A DNA stretch of 26,058 bases from Enterobacterales bacterium (GCA_900768635.1 CAAGDP010000117.1:1-26058); one strand, 5' to 3'; shown: positions 6,700 through 15,758, counted from the first letter of the stretch. Numbers and translations are program-made. Notes: generated by a model not told the origin, from the sequence alone.

Positions 6700-8355
6700 A
6701 TGATGAAAAGATGCCTCCCCCATTTTTCCGGGAAGTCTGTTACGCAAAGGATAACGACTTTCCTTAAGAACATTATGTTGCTGAGCATGCTGTTTTTCTT
6801 TGTAAACAGCGCTGTTGCCATAGATCTTTCAGAAAGTTATGAGACTCTGGCAAATGCCAGAAGTTCTTTCAGCGACAAGAGTCTTGCCATAAAAACTATC
6901 GCTTCCAGTAACTCTCCGGAAGCAGCCTTAATCTTAGAAGCCCTTGATCATCAGAAGCTATTTTTTCATAAACATCAAGGTTCTCTCTATATACAAACTC
7001 CCCAGAACAGTCTGGTAAATGTTTTTGATAAAACCATTTATCAGGGTAAACCCCGGGACTTAAAACGGGTTGCCATCAATAATCAGAACCGGGATACCAT
7101 TGCTTTGGCCATAGCTATGCGAGCTATAAGTGATCCCAACCTGACTCTTGAACAGCGCATTGCCAGTGCCCATGATTTAATTGGACGGGTAAATTCAGAA
7201 GATGCCCAGGAGCTGGCAGGTTTAAGGGATTTGGAATATAGCAAAAACCCGGAGCTAGCACAGATGCTGAGCTTTGTAGTTGCAGCTGCTGATTTGGATC
7301 ATGAAGATCCCCGCATCCGTAATGGTGCTATGCGCATTCTAGAAGATTTCAATTCTCCGTTACTTATAGACAAACTTGATTCCATTGCCAAAAACGATGC
7401 AGACACATCTAATCGGGTTTTTGCCAGCCAACAGGTCAAATCCCTGAAATCAAAACAGGATAATTACGGCTATGCAGAGACCATTTTCTTTGGTTTAAGT
7501 CTGGGATCGGTATTGGTACTGGCAGCCATCGGTTTAACCATCACTTTCGGCGTTATGGGTGTTATCAACATGGCTCACGGTGAACTGATGATGATCGGCG
7601 CATATACAGTGTTTGTTATGCAACAGTTAATGCCGAATTATCCAGGAGTAGCCCTGTTATTATCCATACCGGCCGCATTCTGTGTCAGCGGCATTGTGGG
7701 AATGATTATAGAACGCGGAGTAATTCATTACCTTTATGGCCGACCACTGGAAACACTGCTGGCCACATTTGGTATAAGTCTGCTTCTGCAACAGGCTGTC
7801 CGTTCTATTTTCTCCGCATTAAACCGGAATGTTGTTATTCCTGACTTTATGAGCGGAGCAATAGTAATTAATGACTTTTTCTCCATTACCTATAACAGAC
7901 TGTATATTATCTTTTTTTGTCTGGCTGTATTCTTCCTGTTACGCCATATTCTGCAGCATTCCCGTCTAGGTCTTGAAGTTCGGGCTGTCTCTCAGAATCG
8001 GGCTATGGCTCAGAATATGGGTGTACGTTCCGCCCGGGTTAACGCTCTTACCTTTGGTCTGGGTTCCGGAATTGCCGGATTAGCCGGAGTTGCTTTATCA
8101 CAGTTAACTAACGTAGGTCCGAATCTCGGTCAGAACTACATTGTGGATTCCTTCCTGGTAGTTGTCTTTGGTGGTGCCGGAAATATCTGGGGAACCATGG
8201 TGGCCGGTATGTCTCTTGGATTGGCTAATAAAATCCTGGAGCCTATCTCCGGAGCAATGCTTGCAAAGATTATCATTCTGGTGTTTGTGATCTTCTTTAT
8301 TCAAAAGCATCCACGTGGTTTATTCCCACAACGCGGCAGATCTGTGGAGGATTAA
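6700..8355 (+). CDS. urtB: Urea ABC transporter, permease UrtB
   Basis: One of two LivH/LivM-type inner-membrane subunits of the urea importer. The chosen ATG (6700) gives 551 aa and follows GAGG with 6-nt spacing. An in-frame ATG at 6688 would add four residues, but its only upstream purine tract lies inside the preceding hairpin. A hydrophobic signal segment (residues 25-40, ending NSAVA) precedes a domain of about 200 residues, presumably periplasmic. From about residue 255 comes a LivH-like permease with the typical GLTITFGVMGVINMAHGE start and a conserved GGAGNIWGTMVAGM segment near the C-terminus. The long N-terminal extension is usual for UrtB, unlike amino-acid LivH. UrtC starts 4 bp after its stop. 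Confidence 0.93.
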   Translation: MMKRCLPHFSGKSVTQRITTFLKNIMLLSMLFFFVNSAVAIDLSESYETLANARSSFSDKSLAIKTIASSNSPEAALILEALDHQKLFFHKHQGSLYIQTPQNSLVNVFDKTIYQGKPRDLKRVAINNQNRDTIALAIAMRAISDPNLTLEQRIASAHDLIGRVNSEDAQELAGLRDLEYSKNPELAQMLSFVVAAADLDHEDPRIRNGAMRILEDFNSPLLIDKLDSIAKNDADTSNRVFASQQVKSLKSKQDNYGYAETIFFGLSLGSVLVLAAIGLTITFGVMGVINMAHGELMMIGAYTVFVMQQLMPNYPGVALLLSIPAAFCVSGIVGMIIERGVIHYLYGRPLETLLATFGISLLLQQAVRSIFSALNRNVVIPDFMSGAIVINDFFSITYNRLYIIFFCLAVFFLLRHILQHSRLGLEVRAVSQNRAMAQNMGVRSARVNALTFGLGSGIAGLAGVALSQLTNVGPNLGQNYIVDSFLVVVFGGAGNIWGTMVAGMSLGLANKILEPISGAMLAKIIILVFVIFFIQKHPRGLFPQRGRSVED

Positions 8356-8359
8356 GAAT

Positions 8360-9469
8360 ATGCTTAACATTATTAAAAATGACCGCCGTGGTTTCTCAGT
8401 TCTGGGTTTTCTGTGGTGTCTGGTCTTCGTAATTATTGCAGGTAATGTTTTTTGTGTTGACGGTGATTTCTTCTATATGGGATCCAACACAATTACCCTG
8501 TTTGGTAAATATTTATGTTATGCCCTGCTGGCCGTATCTCTGGATCTGATCTGGGGATATCTGGGAATATTAAGTCTGGGACACGCCGCCTTCTTTGCCC
8601 TTGGCGGTTATGTAATGGGAATGTACCTTATGCGTCAGATTGGCAGTCGTGGCGTGTATGGCAACCCCCTGTTACCTGACTTTATGGTCTTCTTAAACTG
8701 GCAGGAACTGCCTTGGTACTGGTATGGTGTTAATCACTTTATTGTGGCAGCAATCCTTATTGTACTTGTACCTGGTCTTCTGGCCTTTGTTTTCGGATAT
8801 CTGGCATTTAAATCCCGGGTCGGCGGTGTATATTTATCAATCATTACTCAGGCTCTGACCTTCGCCTTATCTCTGGCATTTTTCAGAAATGAAATGGGTT
8901 TCGGTGGCAACAACGGCTTAACCGATTTCAAGGATATTCTGGGATTTTCATTAACTTCCGATGCTACCCGTAACACATTGTTACTCTGCACTGTGCTGGC
9001 TCTGACTATCGGTTATACCATCTGCCGTGTGATTATGAATTCCCGGCTGGGACGGGTAACAGTGGCAATCCGGGATGCAGAAATGCGTACCAGATTTATG
9101 GGCTATCATGTGGAATGGTTTAAAGTGGCTATTTTTGTTGTGGGTGCAGTCCTCGCCGGTATAGCAGGTGCACTGTATGTACCACAGGTGGGAATAATCA
9201 ACCCGAGTGAATTCAGCCCTATTAACTCCATTGAATTAGTTATCTGGGTTGCCGTTGGCGGAAGAGCTTCTCTCTACGGTGCAATTATCGGAGCTATTCT
9301 GGTTAACTACGCAAAAACAGTCTTCACCGGCGTATTTCCAGACGAATGGCTTTATGCTTTAGGTCTGTTGTTTGTCCTTGTAACCTTGTTCTTACCGAAG
9401 GGGATCATCGGACTGTTTGAAGTAATATCCAAACGCATACATACCAAGAAGGAGGTTGCCAATGCCTAA
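8360..9469 (+). CDS. urtC: Urea ABC transporter, permease UrtC
   Basis: Second LivM-type membrane subunit of the urea importer, 369 aa from the ATG at 8360. This start follows GGAGG by 9 nt; a longer in-frame reading from 8315 would overlap urtB and lacks a binding site. The family segment LGYLGILSLGHAAFFALGGYVMGMYL is recognisable in the first 90 residues (SLGHAAFFALGGY seen). Many hydrophobic spans follow, and the late motif VAVGGRASLYGAIIGAILVN matches LivM/UrtC. Its last codons overlap the start of urtD by 8 bp, which suggests translational coupling. Confidence 0.93.
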   Translation: MLNIIKNDRRGFSVLGFLWCLVFVIIAGNVFCVDGDFFYMGSNTITLFGKYLCYALLAVSLDLIWGYLGILSLGHAAFFALGGYVMGMYLMRQIGSRGVYGNPLLPDFMVFLNWQELPWYWYGVNHFIVAAILIVLVPGLLAFVFGYLAFKSRVGGVYLSIITQALTFALSLAFFRNEMGFGGNNGLTDFKDILGFSLTSDATRNTLLLCTVLALTIGYTICRVIMNSRLGRVTVAIRDAEMRTRFMGYHVEWFKVAIFVVGAVLAGIAGALYVPQVGIINPSEFSPINSIELVIWVAVGGRASLYGAIIGAILVNYAKTVFTGVFPDEWLYALGLLFVLVTLFLPKGIIGLFEVISKRIHTKKEVANA

Positions 9470-10283
9470 TCCGTTTCAAAAGTTTGCCAAAAATTATCTG
9501 GGACGTCATCACAATCATGGTGTAGCTCCTGACAGCAGCCACGGTATGATCCTTTATCTGGAAGGAATCAATAAAAGCTTTGACAGCTTTAAGGCCATTA
9601 ACGATCTGAATCTTTATATTGAAGAAGGAGAGTTAAGATGCCTGATCGGTCCTAATGGTGCGGGAAAATCCACCATGATGGATATTATCACCGGCAAAAC
9701 CAGACCTGACTCCGGAAGTGCCTGGTTTGGCCAGAATATCAACCTTCTGGAGATGGATGAACCGTCCATTGCCCAGGCCGGTATCGGACGCAAATTCCAG
9801 AAGCCTACGGTTTTTGAAAAACTTACCGTGGCTGAAAACCTGGAACTTGCTATGAGTGGTAAAAAAACAGTATGGAGTACTTTCCGGGGAAAATTTACCA
9901 GTGAACAAAGCGACATGCGGGATCAGGTTCTGGATCTTATCGGTCTGAAGGAACTGCGGAATAAAGACGGAGCTCTGCTTTCACATGGACAGAAACAATG
10001 GCTGGAAATCGGAATGCTCCTTATGCAGAAACCACGTTTGTTACTGGTGGATGAACCTGTAACAGGTATGACCAAACAGGAAATGGATCATACAGCGGAG
10101 TTACTGGTATCATTAGCCGGAAAGCATACAGTAATTGTGGTTGAACATGATATGGATTTTGTTCGCTCCATCGCCCGCAAGGTTACTGTACTTCATCAAG
10201 GGCATGTTCTTGCTGAGGGAACAATGGATCAGGTTCAATCTGATCCCAAGGTTATTGAGGTTTATTTGGGGACATCCGCATGA
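9462..10283 (+). CDS. urtD: Urea ABC transporter, ATP-binding protein UrtD
   Basis: LivG-type ATPase subunit on the cytoplasmic face of the urea importer, 273 aa from ATG 9462, which follows AAGGAGG by 6 nt. Walker A GPNGAGKST is at residues 63-71. The signature is LSHGQKQ rather than LSGGQ, a variant common in UrtD. Walker B LLLVDEP and the switch His in VVEHDMDF follow. A 28-residue N-terminal extension precedes the ABC domain. The stop overlaps the start of urtE (ATGA). Confidence 0.94.
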   Translation: MPNPFQKFAKNYLGRHHNHGVAPDSSHGMILYLEGINKSFDSFKAINDLNLYIEEGELRCLIGPNGAGKSTMMDIITGKTRPDSGSAWFGQNINLLEMDEPSIAQAGIGRKFQKPTVFEKLTVAENLELAMSGKKTVWSTFRGKFTSEQSDMRDQVLDLIGLKELRNKDGALLSHGQKQWLEIGMLLMQKPRLLLVDEPVTGMTKQEMDHTAELLVSLAGKHTVIVVEHDMDFVRSIARKVTVLHQGHVLAEGTMDQVQSDPKVIEVYLGTSA

Positions 10284-10981
10284 GTATCTTAGAAGTAAAT
10301 GGACTGAACCAGTTCTATGGACAATCCCATACTCTTTGGGATATATCCTTTAATCTTAACAAAGGGGAATGCCTCTGTGTTATGGGTCGTAACGGTGTGG
10401 GAAAAACAACTCTGATGAACACCATTATGGGACAGCATCAGATTGCCTCTGGTACCATCAGATTTGATGAGCAGGACATCACTCATCTTTCAGCTGAAAA
10501 ACGGGCAGGTCTTGGTATCGGCTATGTTCCTCAGGGCCGGCAAATATTCCCGTTACTGACAGTGGAGGAAAACCTGCGCATAGGTCTGGGAGCTCGCAAG
10601 GACAAACTGAAGGAAATCCCTAAGATGGTCTACGATCTCTTCCCGGTACTGTATGATATGAAACATCGACAGGGTGGAGATTTATCTGGCGGTCAGCAAC
10701 AGCAACTGGCTATCGGACGAGCTCTAGTAATAGATCCCAAACTTATCATTTTTGATGAACCAACTGAAGGTATCCAACCCAATATCGTGTCCGATATTGC
10801 TGACATAATGCGAAAGCTTAATAAAGAGATTGGTTTAACCGTTCTGCTGGTGGAGCAGAAGTTACCTTTTGCCAGAAAAATGGGGGATCGCTTCCTGATC
10901 ATCGACCGGGGCAGTGCCATGGCGACGGGAGAGATGACCGAACTTAATGATGAACTTATCAAAAAATACTTAACGGTTTAG
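10280..10981 (+). CDS. urtE: Urea ABC transporter, ATP-binding protein UrtE
   Basis: LivF-type ATPase partner of UrtD, 233 aa. Walker A GRNGVGKTT is at residues 36-44, the signature LSGGQQQQLAIGRAL lies near residue 135, and Walker B LIIFDEPTEGI follows. VLLVEQ supplies the conserved region of the H-loop, with Gln in place of His as often seen in LivF/UrtE subunits. It overlaps urtD by 4 bp and is followed 2 bp later by ureD, which ties the importer to urease maturation in one transcript. Confidence 0.94.
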   Translation: MSILEVNGLNQFYGQSHTLWDISFNLNKGECLCVMGRNGVGKTTLMNTIMGQHQIASGTIRFDEQDITHLSAEKRAGLGIGYVPQGRQIFPLLTVEENLRIGLGARKDKLKEIPKMVYDLFPVLYDMKHRQGGDLSGGQQQQLAIGRALVIDPKLIIFDEPTEGIQPNIVSDIADIMRKLNKEIGLTVLLVEQKLPFARKMGDRFLIIDRGSAMATGEMTELNDELIKKYLTV

Positions 10982-10983
10982 TT

Positions 10984-11808
10984 ATGTCCCTATGGCACGC
11001 TGATCTTAATTTGGAGTTTGCCCGGAAAAAAGATTCTTCAGGGCAGACTCTTCTTACCAATTATCAACATTCCGGGCCCTTGCTGGTTCAAAAACCATTC
11101 TACCCCGAACCGGAAGTATGCCATGTTTATCTTCTTCATCCTCCGGGAGGAATAGCCGGATGCGACCGGTTGCAATGCACAGTGCATCTTCAGCCTGAAG
11201 CCCAGGTGCTTCTTACAACTCCGGGAGCAACCAAATTTTATCGTACCCAGGGTCAAACCTCTGAATTCAGGCAATGTTTTTATGTAGATCAGAATGCTAC
11301 TCTGGAATATCTTCCCCAGGGAAATATTTTTTATCAGGGAACAAATACCCTGGTACATACCCACATTTATCTCACCAGCAACGCCCGGTTTATTTACCGG
11401 GATTTTGCAGTAATAGGCCAGCCCTTAAAAAACGACAACTTTGCCAATTCCTCCTGCTCTGTAAAAACATGGGTGTATATTGATAAACGGCTGGTCTTTA
11501 TGGATGCCAATACCATTAAGGGTCAGGAAGATGTGGATGCTGTTGCCGCACTGCACAGTCATCCTTATCTTGGAACCATGATCTCCAATAGCGTCAGCGA
11601 GGAAACTCTGAAAAAAATAAAGGAGACTGCCGGCACTGTCAGCAAAAACACTCTGGTGGGTGTTTCCCAGCTGCCAAAAATTTTAGTCATCAGATATCTG
11701 AGTAATGATAATGAAGAGATTGATGCCAATATGCTACAGATCTGGAAAATCTTACGTCCATCACTTATGCATCGTCCAGCGGTCATACCCAGAATATGGC
11801 AGACATAA
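10984..11808 (+). CDS. ureD: Urease accessory protein UreD
   Basis: Scaffold protein that binds apo-urease and, with UreF and UreG, forms the complex that carbamylates the active-site lysine and inserts nickel. The 274 aa match the family length. Family features seen include LLHPPGGIAGCDRL near residue 50, LTTPGATKFYRT near residue 78, and LEYLPQGNIFYQG near residue 105. It lies 2 bp after urtE with no clear ribosome-binding site, so translation is probably coupled to urtE. It is separated from ureABCEFG by a reversed nickel-permease gene, which departs from the common ureDABCEFG order. Confidence 0.93.
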   Translation: MSLWHADLNLEFARKKDSSGQTLLTNYQHSGPLLVQKPFYPEPEVCHVYLLHPPGGIAGCDRLQCTVHLQPEAQVLLTTPGATKFYRTQGQTSEFRQCFYVDQNATLEYLPQGNIFYQGTNTLVHTHIYLTSNARFIYRDFAVIGQPLKNDNFANSSCSVKTWVYIDKRLVFMDANTIKGQEDVDAVAALHSHPYLGTMISNSVSEETLKKIKETAGTVSKNTLVGVSQLPKILVIRYLSNDNEEIDANMLQIWKILRPSLMHRPAVIPRIWQT

Positions 11809-11930
11809 TCTTCACTTACGGTTCCTGACCTTTTTTTCATAATCTTTCGTAGTCGCTTCTGCAGTTGTCTACTACTGTTCCGGTATTATAGGTTCAGTCT
11901 GAAGATAATCCCCTGTGTTATACCGTAAAT

Positions 11931-11967
11931 AAAAAAGCAACCCGGGTATAAAAAATCCACAGGTTGC
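11931..11967 (-). terminator. Intrinsic terminator after the nickel permease gene
   Basis: On the minus strand GCAACC (11962-11967) pairs with GGTTGC (11937-11942) around an AT-rich loop, followed by TTTTTT (11931-11936) and ATTT. It lies 24 nt beyond the stop of the permease gene. The stem is only 6 bp, so strength is uncertain. I see no convincing terminator for ureD on the plus strand between 11809 and 11930. Confidence 0.6.
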
Positions 11968-11991
11968 AAAAAATCAGATCAACACAGATTA

Positions 11992-12966
11992 TCAGGACAA
12001 GGCATATGATCTGTTGACAGCAAGCTTACTTACGCCATATCCGGCAGCTGCTACCAGCAAAGTACCAATCACTCCTGCCAGCCCTGCAAAATCACCTTCC
12101 TCATTAAATGCATAATCAGGCATAAAAGCGGTTAAATCCTGAATATCAGCAAAGAAAGTAGTTACGGATTCCAAATCAGCCACATTCAGCTGTTCAATAG
12201 ACCACTCCAGACCGTCAGGATAACAGGAAGCGTAATAAGACAGTAAACCTGCAGTTACAATACAGGCAACAGACATTACCACATAAATCGTTCTTGCTGA
12301 CAGAACCATCTTTATTTCAGCATTATGCAAAGACCACATCAGAGATGAACGGGTCTGAGCAATAAAGAGTAATATGGCTGAAGTTATAATCCCTTCCCCT
12401 ACACCGATTGCCAGATGAATAGGTAACATTTTTGCGCAAAAACTGCCAAATGGTAAAGCGGTAATACCGGAGGAAAGAGTTTCCAGCGTTACACTGAATG
12501 CTCCTAACTGCAGTGACAATACGGAAGCAACAGTTGTACCGGTTACAAGCTTTAATGGAGAGTAGCCGTTTTTGAGGAAGAGATCGCGCAGTAAAAAACC
12601 GCCTACAAAACAACCGTAAAATCCCATATTCCAGATATTGGCACCCAAGGCCATGATTCCCCCGTCTGCAAACAGGAAACATTGTACGGTTAATATTACT
12701 CCCATAATAAGAAAACTCAGATATGGACCCAGTACAGCCGCCAGCAGAATACCTCCGCAGAGATGTCCCGAAGATCCTGTTCCAGGAATGGTAAAGTTCA
12801 TCATCTGCAATGCAAACACCAGGGCGCCACATAAAGCTGCCATAGGAAGACTTACTTTATTCAGATCCTTTTTGGTCTTTCGGTAAGCAACTACTGCCAC
12901 AGCAGCTGAACAAGCCAGCATTGTTGCCGCTGTATATGGACAAACTAACGAATCAGCCATGTGCAT
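11992..12966 (-). CDS. NikMN/CbiM-family nickel (or cobalt) permease
   Basis: Substrate-specificity membrane component of an ECF-type transition-metal importer, 324 aa. The N-terminus MHMADSL carries the Met1-His2 pattern that binds the metal in NikM/CbiM, so the ATG at 12966 (GGGAG 9 nt upstream) is preferred over the one at 12960. About seven hydrophobic spans occupy residues 10-245, including the family-typical GSSGHLCGGILLAAVLGP near residue 65. A C-terminal part (about 245-320) has a PDGLEW motif and a last transmembrane span, as in a fused CbiN/NikN-like domain. The gene lies between ureD and ureA on the opposite strand, so nickel for urease is the likely substrate. No Q (coupling) or O (ATPase) component is present in this window. 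Confidence 0.85.
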   Translation of the reverse strand: MHMADSLVCPYTAATMLACSAAVAVVAYRKTKKDLNKVSLPMAALCGALVFALQMMNFTIPGTGSSGHLCGGILLAAVLGPYLSFLIMGVILTVQCFLFADGGIMALGANIWNMGFYGCFVGGFLLRDLFLKNGYSPLKLVTGTTVASVLSLQLGAFSVTLETLSSGITALPFGSFCAKMLPIHLAIGVGEGIITSAILLFIAQTRSSLMWSLHNAEIKMVLSARTIYVVMSVACIVTAGLLSYYASCYPDGLEWSIEQLNVADLESVTTFFADIQDLTAFMPDYAFNEEGDFAGLAGVIGTLLVAAAGYGVSKLAVNRSYALS

Positions 12967-13249
12967 AATATAAATCTCCCGTTCTTTTCACACACTAGTC
13001 AAATATCTTTCTCCGGATATGCTTCCCACAAATGATTACAGCAGGTAACTGCACCATTAGTAATCAAAATGCACCAGATAAATTCATATCGATTTTACTC
13101 TGCACTGTGATCAGGCAATTTTTCAGTAATTCCACCGGACCTGTTTTTAAAGGCAAGCAGTGTGCCATACCGGTAAAAGCAAATAATTCTGTTGCATAAA
13201 AGAGCAATACCACAGGTATTATCACTGTTCTCCTGCTTTTGCCCCAAAT
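12967..13249. promoter_or_regulatory. Divergent control region of nickel permease and ureA, with NtrC-like half-sites
   Basis: No gene is supportable here. TGCACC occurs at 13050 and 13070 and TGCACT at 13101, the left arm of the NtrC dyad. The 13101 copy reads TGCACTGTGATCAGGCA, with a partial right arm. They lie about 175-225 bp upstream of the predicted ureA start and are spaced 20 and 31 bp apart. I could not assign a clear promoter for the minus-strand permease gene, nor a NikR-type GTATGA dyad. Confidence 0.45.
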
Positions 13250-13265
13250 TGGCACAATTTTGGCA
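13250..13265 (+). promoter_or_regulatory. Sigma-54-like promoter of ureABCEFG
   Basis: TGGCACAATTTTGGCA matches TGGCAYRNNNNTTGCW except at one position of the -12 element (TGGCA for TTGCA). The -24 GG (13251-13252) and -12 GC (13263-13264) keep the required spacing. The predicted start is near 13276, about 93 nt before ureA. It makes the main urease operon a second nitrogen-regulated unit independent of urtA-ureD. Confidence 0.65.
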
Positions 13266-13368
13266 AAACTACAGTTGTTGCCCCTGCTCTTTCTGATTTC
13301 TATTACAGATTTCCCAGTCAGAACTGATACAGGACCAGAACACCCAGCTATCAGCAAAGGAATTTACT

Positions 13369-13671
13369 ATGAACCTGACACCTCGCGAAAAAGATAAGCT
13401 TCTTATTTTTACCGCCGCCCTAGTAGCCGAACGTCGCAAAGCACGGGGCTTAAAACTGAATTATCCGGAAGCCTGTGCCTTAATCAGCGCTGCAATCCTT
13501 GAAGGAGTTAGAGATGGCAAATCAGTCAGTGAGCTGATGGATTACGGCCGGACAATCCTGTCAAGAGATGATGTAATGGAAGGTATTCCGGAAATGCTGC
13601 ATGAAGTACAGGTGGAAGCAACATTCCCTGACGGAACAAAACTGGTCACAATCCATAACCCGATTATATAG
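13369..13671 (+). CDS. ureA: Urease subunit gamma
   Basis: Smallest structural subunit of the nickel enzyme that hydrolyses urea to ammonia and carbamate. The 100 aa equal the normal length, and the N-terminus MNLTPREKDKLLIFTAALVA and the GLKLNYPEA segment are diagnostic. AAGGA precedes the ATG. It is the first gene of the ureABCEFG run, 8 bp before ureB, behind a sigma-54-like promoter. Confidence 0.97.
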   Translation: MNLTPREKDKLLIFTAALVAERRKARGLKLNYPEACALISAAILEGVRDGKSVSELMDYGRTILSRDDVMEGIPEMLHEVQVEATFPDGTKLVTIHNPII

Positions 13672-13679
13672 GAGGGGAC

Positions 13680-14051
13680 ATGATTCCTGGTGAATTCTTT
13701 ATTCAAGATGGCGATATAGAATTAAACGCCACTTTACCTGTTACCATCATAAAGGTTGCCAATACCGGAGATCGTCCCATTCAGGTTGGTTCCCATTATC
13801 ACTTTGCCGAAGTAAATCCCGCACTGCAATTCCCCCGGGATCAGGCTCTCGGAAAACATCTGGATATCGCTCCCGGAACTGCAGTTCGTTTTGAACCCGG
13901 ACTAGCCCGCACGGTTACGCTAGTACCTTATCAGGGAACCGGGGAGATCTATGGTTTCCGTGGAGAAGTGATGGGAAAACTTAACCCGGAAAAGTCACCT
14001 GAACAACAGTCAGAATCATCTTTAAGCCAGGTGGAGGATGGTAAGTCATGA
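13680..14051 (+). CDS. ureB: Urease subunit beta
   Basis: Second structural subunit, packing against UreC in the trimeric enzyme. MIPGEFFIQDGDIELN, the NTGDRPIQVGSHYHFAEVN segment and a late PYQGTGEIYGFRG are typical. At 123 aa it is about 15-20 residues longer than the usual 101-108, owing to a polar Glu/Gln/Ser-rich C-terminal tail. GGAGGGG lies directly before the ATG. It overlaps ureC by 4 bp (ATGA). Confidence 0.96.
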   Translation: MIPGEFFIQDGDIELNATLPVTIIKVANTGDRPIQVGSHYHFAEVNPALQFPRDQALGKHLDIAPGTAVRFEPGLARTVTLVPYQGTGEIYGFRGEVMGKLNPEKSPEQQSESSLSQVEDGKS

Positions 14052-15751
14052 GTATTATCAGTCATAAAGCCTATGCCGACATGTTCGGACCTACAACCGG
14101 CGATAAAGTTCGCCTTGGTGACACCAATCTTATTATTGAAATAGAGCGGGACTATGCTCATTACGGTGATGAGGTAAAGTTTGGAGGCGGTAAGGTTATC
14201 CGCGACGGTCAGGGTCAAAGTCAGCATTGCTGCAGCAAAACCGTTGATACGGTAATTACTAATGCGGTCATTGTAGATTACACCGGCATATACAAGGCAG
14301 ATATCGGTATTAAGGACGGACGCATTGCCGCCATTGGTAAAGCAGGAAACCCGGCCATTCAAAATAATGTTGATTTCAGTATCGGTGCCGGAACCGAAGT
14401 TATAGCCGGAGAAGGGCTGATTGTCACCGCCGGAGGTATTGACAGTCATGTTCACTTTATATGTCCGCAACAGGCGGAAGAAGCTCTCAGCTCAGGAGTA
14501 ACTACCCTTATAGGAGGCGGTACCGGTCCTGCCACCGGAACTAATGCCACAACCTGTACCCCGGGAATATGGAATATTGCCAGGATCCTGGAATCCGCTG
14601 AAGCATTACCGGTAAATGTGGGAATTTTGGGTAAGGGAAATGCCTCCAAACCTGAAGTTTTACGGGAACAAATCTGTGCAGGCGCTATGGGATTAAAGCT
14701 CCATGAAGACTGGGGTTCCACACCGGCGGCCATAGACTGCTGTTTATCTGTTGCCGAGGAAATGGATGTACAGGTGGCAATTCATACTGATACCCTTAAT
14801 GAGGCAGGTTTTGTGGAAGATACCATTAAAGCCTTTGCCGGCCGTACCATTCATACCTACCACACCGAGGGCGCCGGCGGCGGTCATGCCCCTGATATCA
14901 TTAAAGCCTGCGGTTATTCAAATGTACTGCCCAGCTCTACCAACCCTACACGCCCCTACACCACTAATACCATTGATGAACATCTGGACATGCTTATGGT
15001 ATGTCATCATCTGGATCCTGCCATCCCTGAAGATATTGCTTTTGCCGAGTCCCGCATTCGCAGGGAAACCATTGCCGCTGAAGATATAATGCATGATCTG
15101 GGAGCCTTATCCATGCTTTCCTCAGACTCACAGGCTATGGGCCGGGTAGGAGAAGTTATTACCAGAACCTGGCAAACCGCCCATAAAATGAAAGAGCAGT
15201 TTGGATCTCTGGCTGGTGATTCCGATAAAAATGACAATAACCGGGTGAAAAGATTTATTGCCAAATATACCATCAACCCGGCCATCACCCACGGAGTATC
15301 CCACGAAATAGGATCTGTGGAAGTGGGCAAACTTGCTGATCTGGTGTTGTGGGATCCGGCATTTTTCGGAGTAAAACCTAATCAGGTGATCAAAGGCGGG
15401 CTGATCTCCTATGCCTTAATGGGTGATATAAATGCTTCCATCCCTACTCCGCAACCTGTTCACTACCGAACTATGTTTGGCGGAATGGGATTGGCATTGC
15501 CTCATACCCGTATGACATTTTTGTCCCAGAGCGCGGTAAAGTCCGGTATAGCAGAACAACTTGGATTGCAAAGCCTGATAGGAACTGTGAAAAATTGTCG
15601 CAACATTGGTAAAAAGGATATGAAACTCAATGACTACCAACCGGTGATTGAAGTTGATCCGCAAACATATCAGGTTAGAGCCGATGGCAGATTGCTTACC
15701 TGTGAACCTGCAACCTCTTTACCATTAACACAGCGATATTATTTGTTTTAG
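14048..15751 (+). CDS. ureC: Urease subunit alpha (catalytic)
   Basis: Catalytic subunit with the dinuclear nickel site. The 567 aa align with the Klebsiella numbering without visible gaps: His134 and His136 (SHVHF), the carbamylated Lys217 in GLKLHEDW, His246 and His272 as nickel ligands, His219 for substrate binding, flap Cys319-His320 in VCHHLD, and Asp360 in SSDSQAMGR. All catalytic residues are present, so the enzyme should be active once assembled. It is translationally coupled to ureB and followed 7 bp later by ureE. Confidence 0.98.
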   Translation: MSIISHKAYADMFGPTTGDKVRLGDTNLIIEIERDYAHYGDEVKFGGGKVIRDGQGQSQHCCSKTVDTVITNAVIVDYTGIYKADIGIKDGRIAAIGKAGNPAIQNNVDFSIGAGTEVIAGEGLIVTAGGIDSHVHFICPQQAEEALSSGVTTLIGGGTGPATGTNATTCTPGIWNIARILESAEALPVNVGILGKGNASKPEVLREQICAGAMGLKLHEDWGSTPAAIDCCLSVAEEMDVQVAIHTDTLNEAGFVEDTIKAFAGRTIHTYHTEGAGGGHAPDIIKACGYSNVLPSSTNPTRPYTTNTIDEHLDMLMVCHHLDPAIPEDIAFAESRIRRETIAAEDIMHDLGALSMLSSDSQAMGRVGEVITRTWQTAHKMKEQFGSLAGDSDKNDNNRVKRFIAKYTINPAITHGVSHEIGSVEVGKLADLVLWDPAFFGVKPNQVIKGGLISYALMGDINASIPTPQPVHYRTMFGGMGLALPHTRMTFLSQSAVKSGIAEQLGLQSLIGTVKNCRNIGKKDMKLNDYQPVIEVDPQTYQVRADGRLLTCEPATSLPLTQRYYLF

Positions 15752-15758
15752 GAGAATT

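Noticed and set aside
11809..11930. CGGTAT/ATACCG long-range pairing as a ureD terminator
   Set aside because: The stem is interrupted, the loop is large, and it is followed by A residues rather than T on the plus strand.
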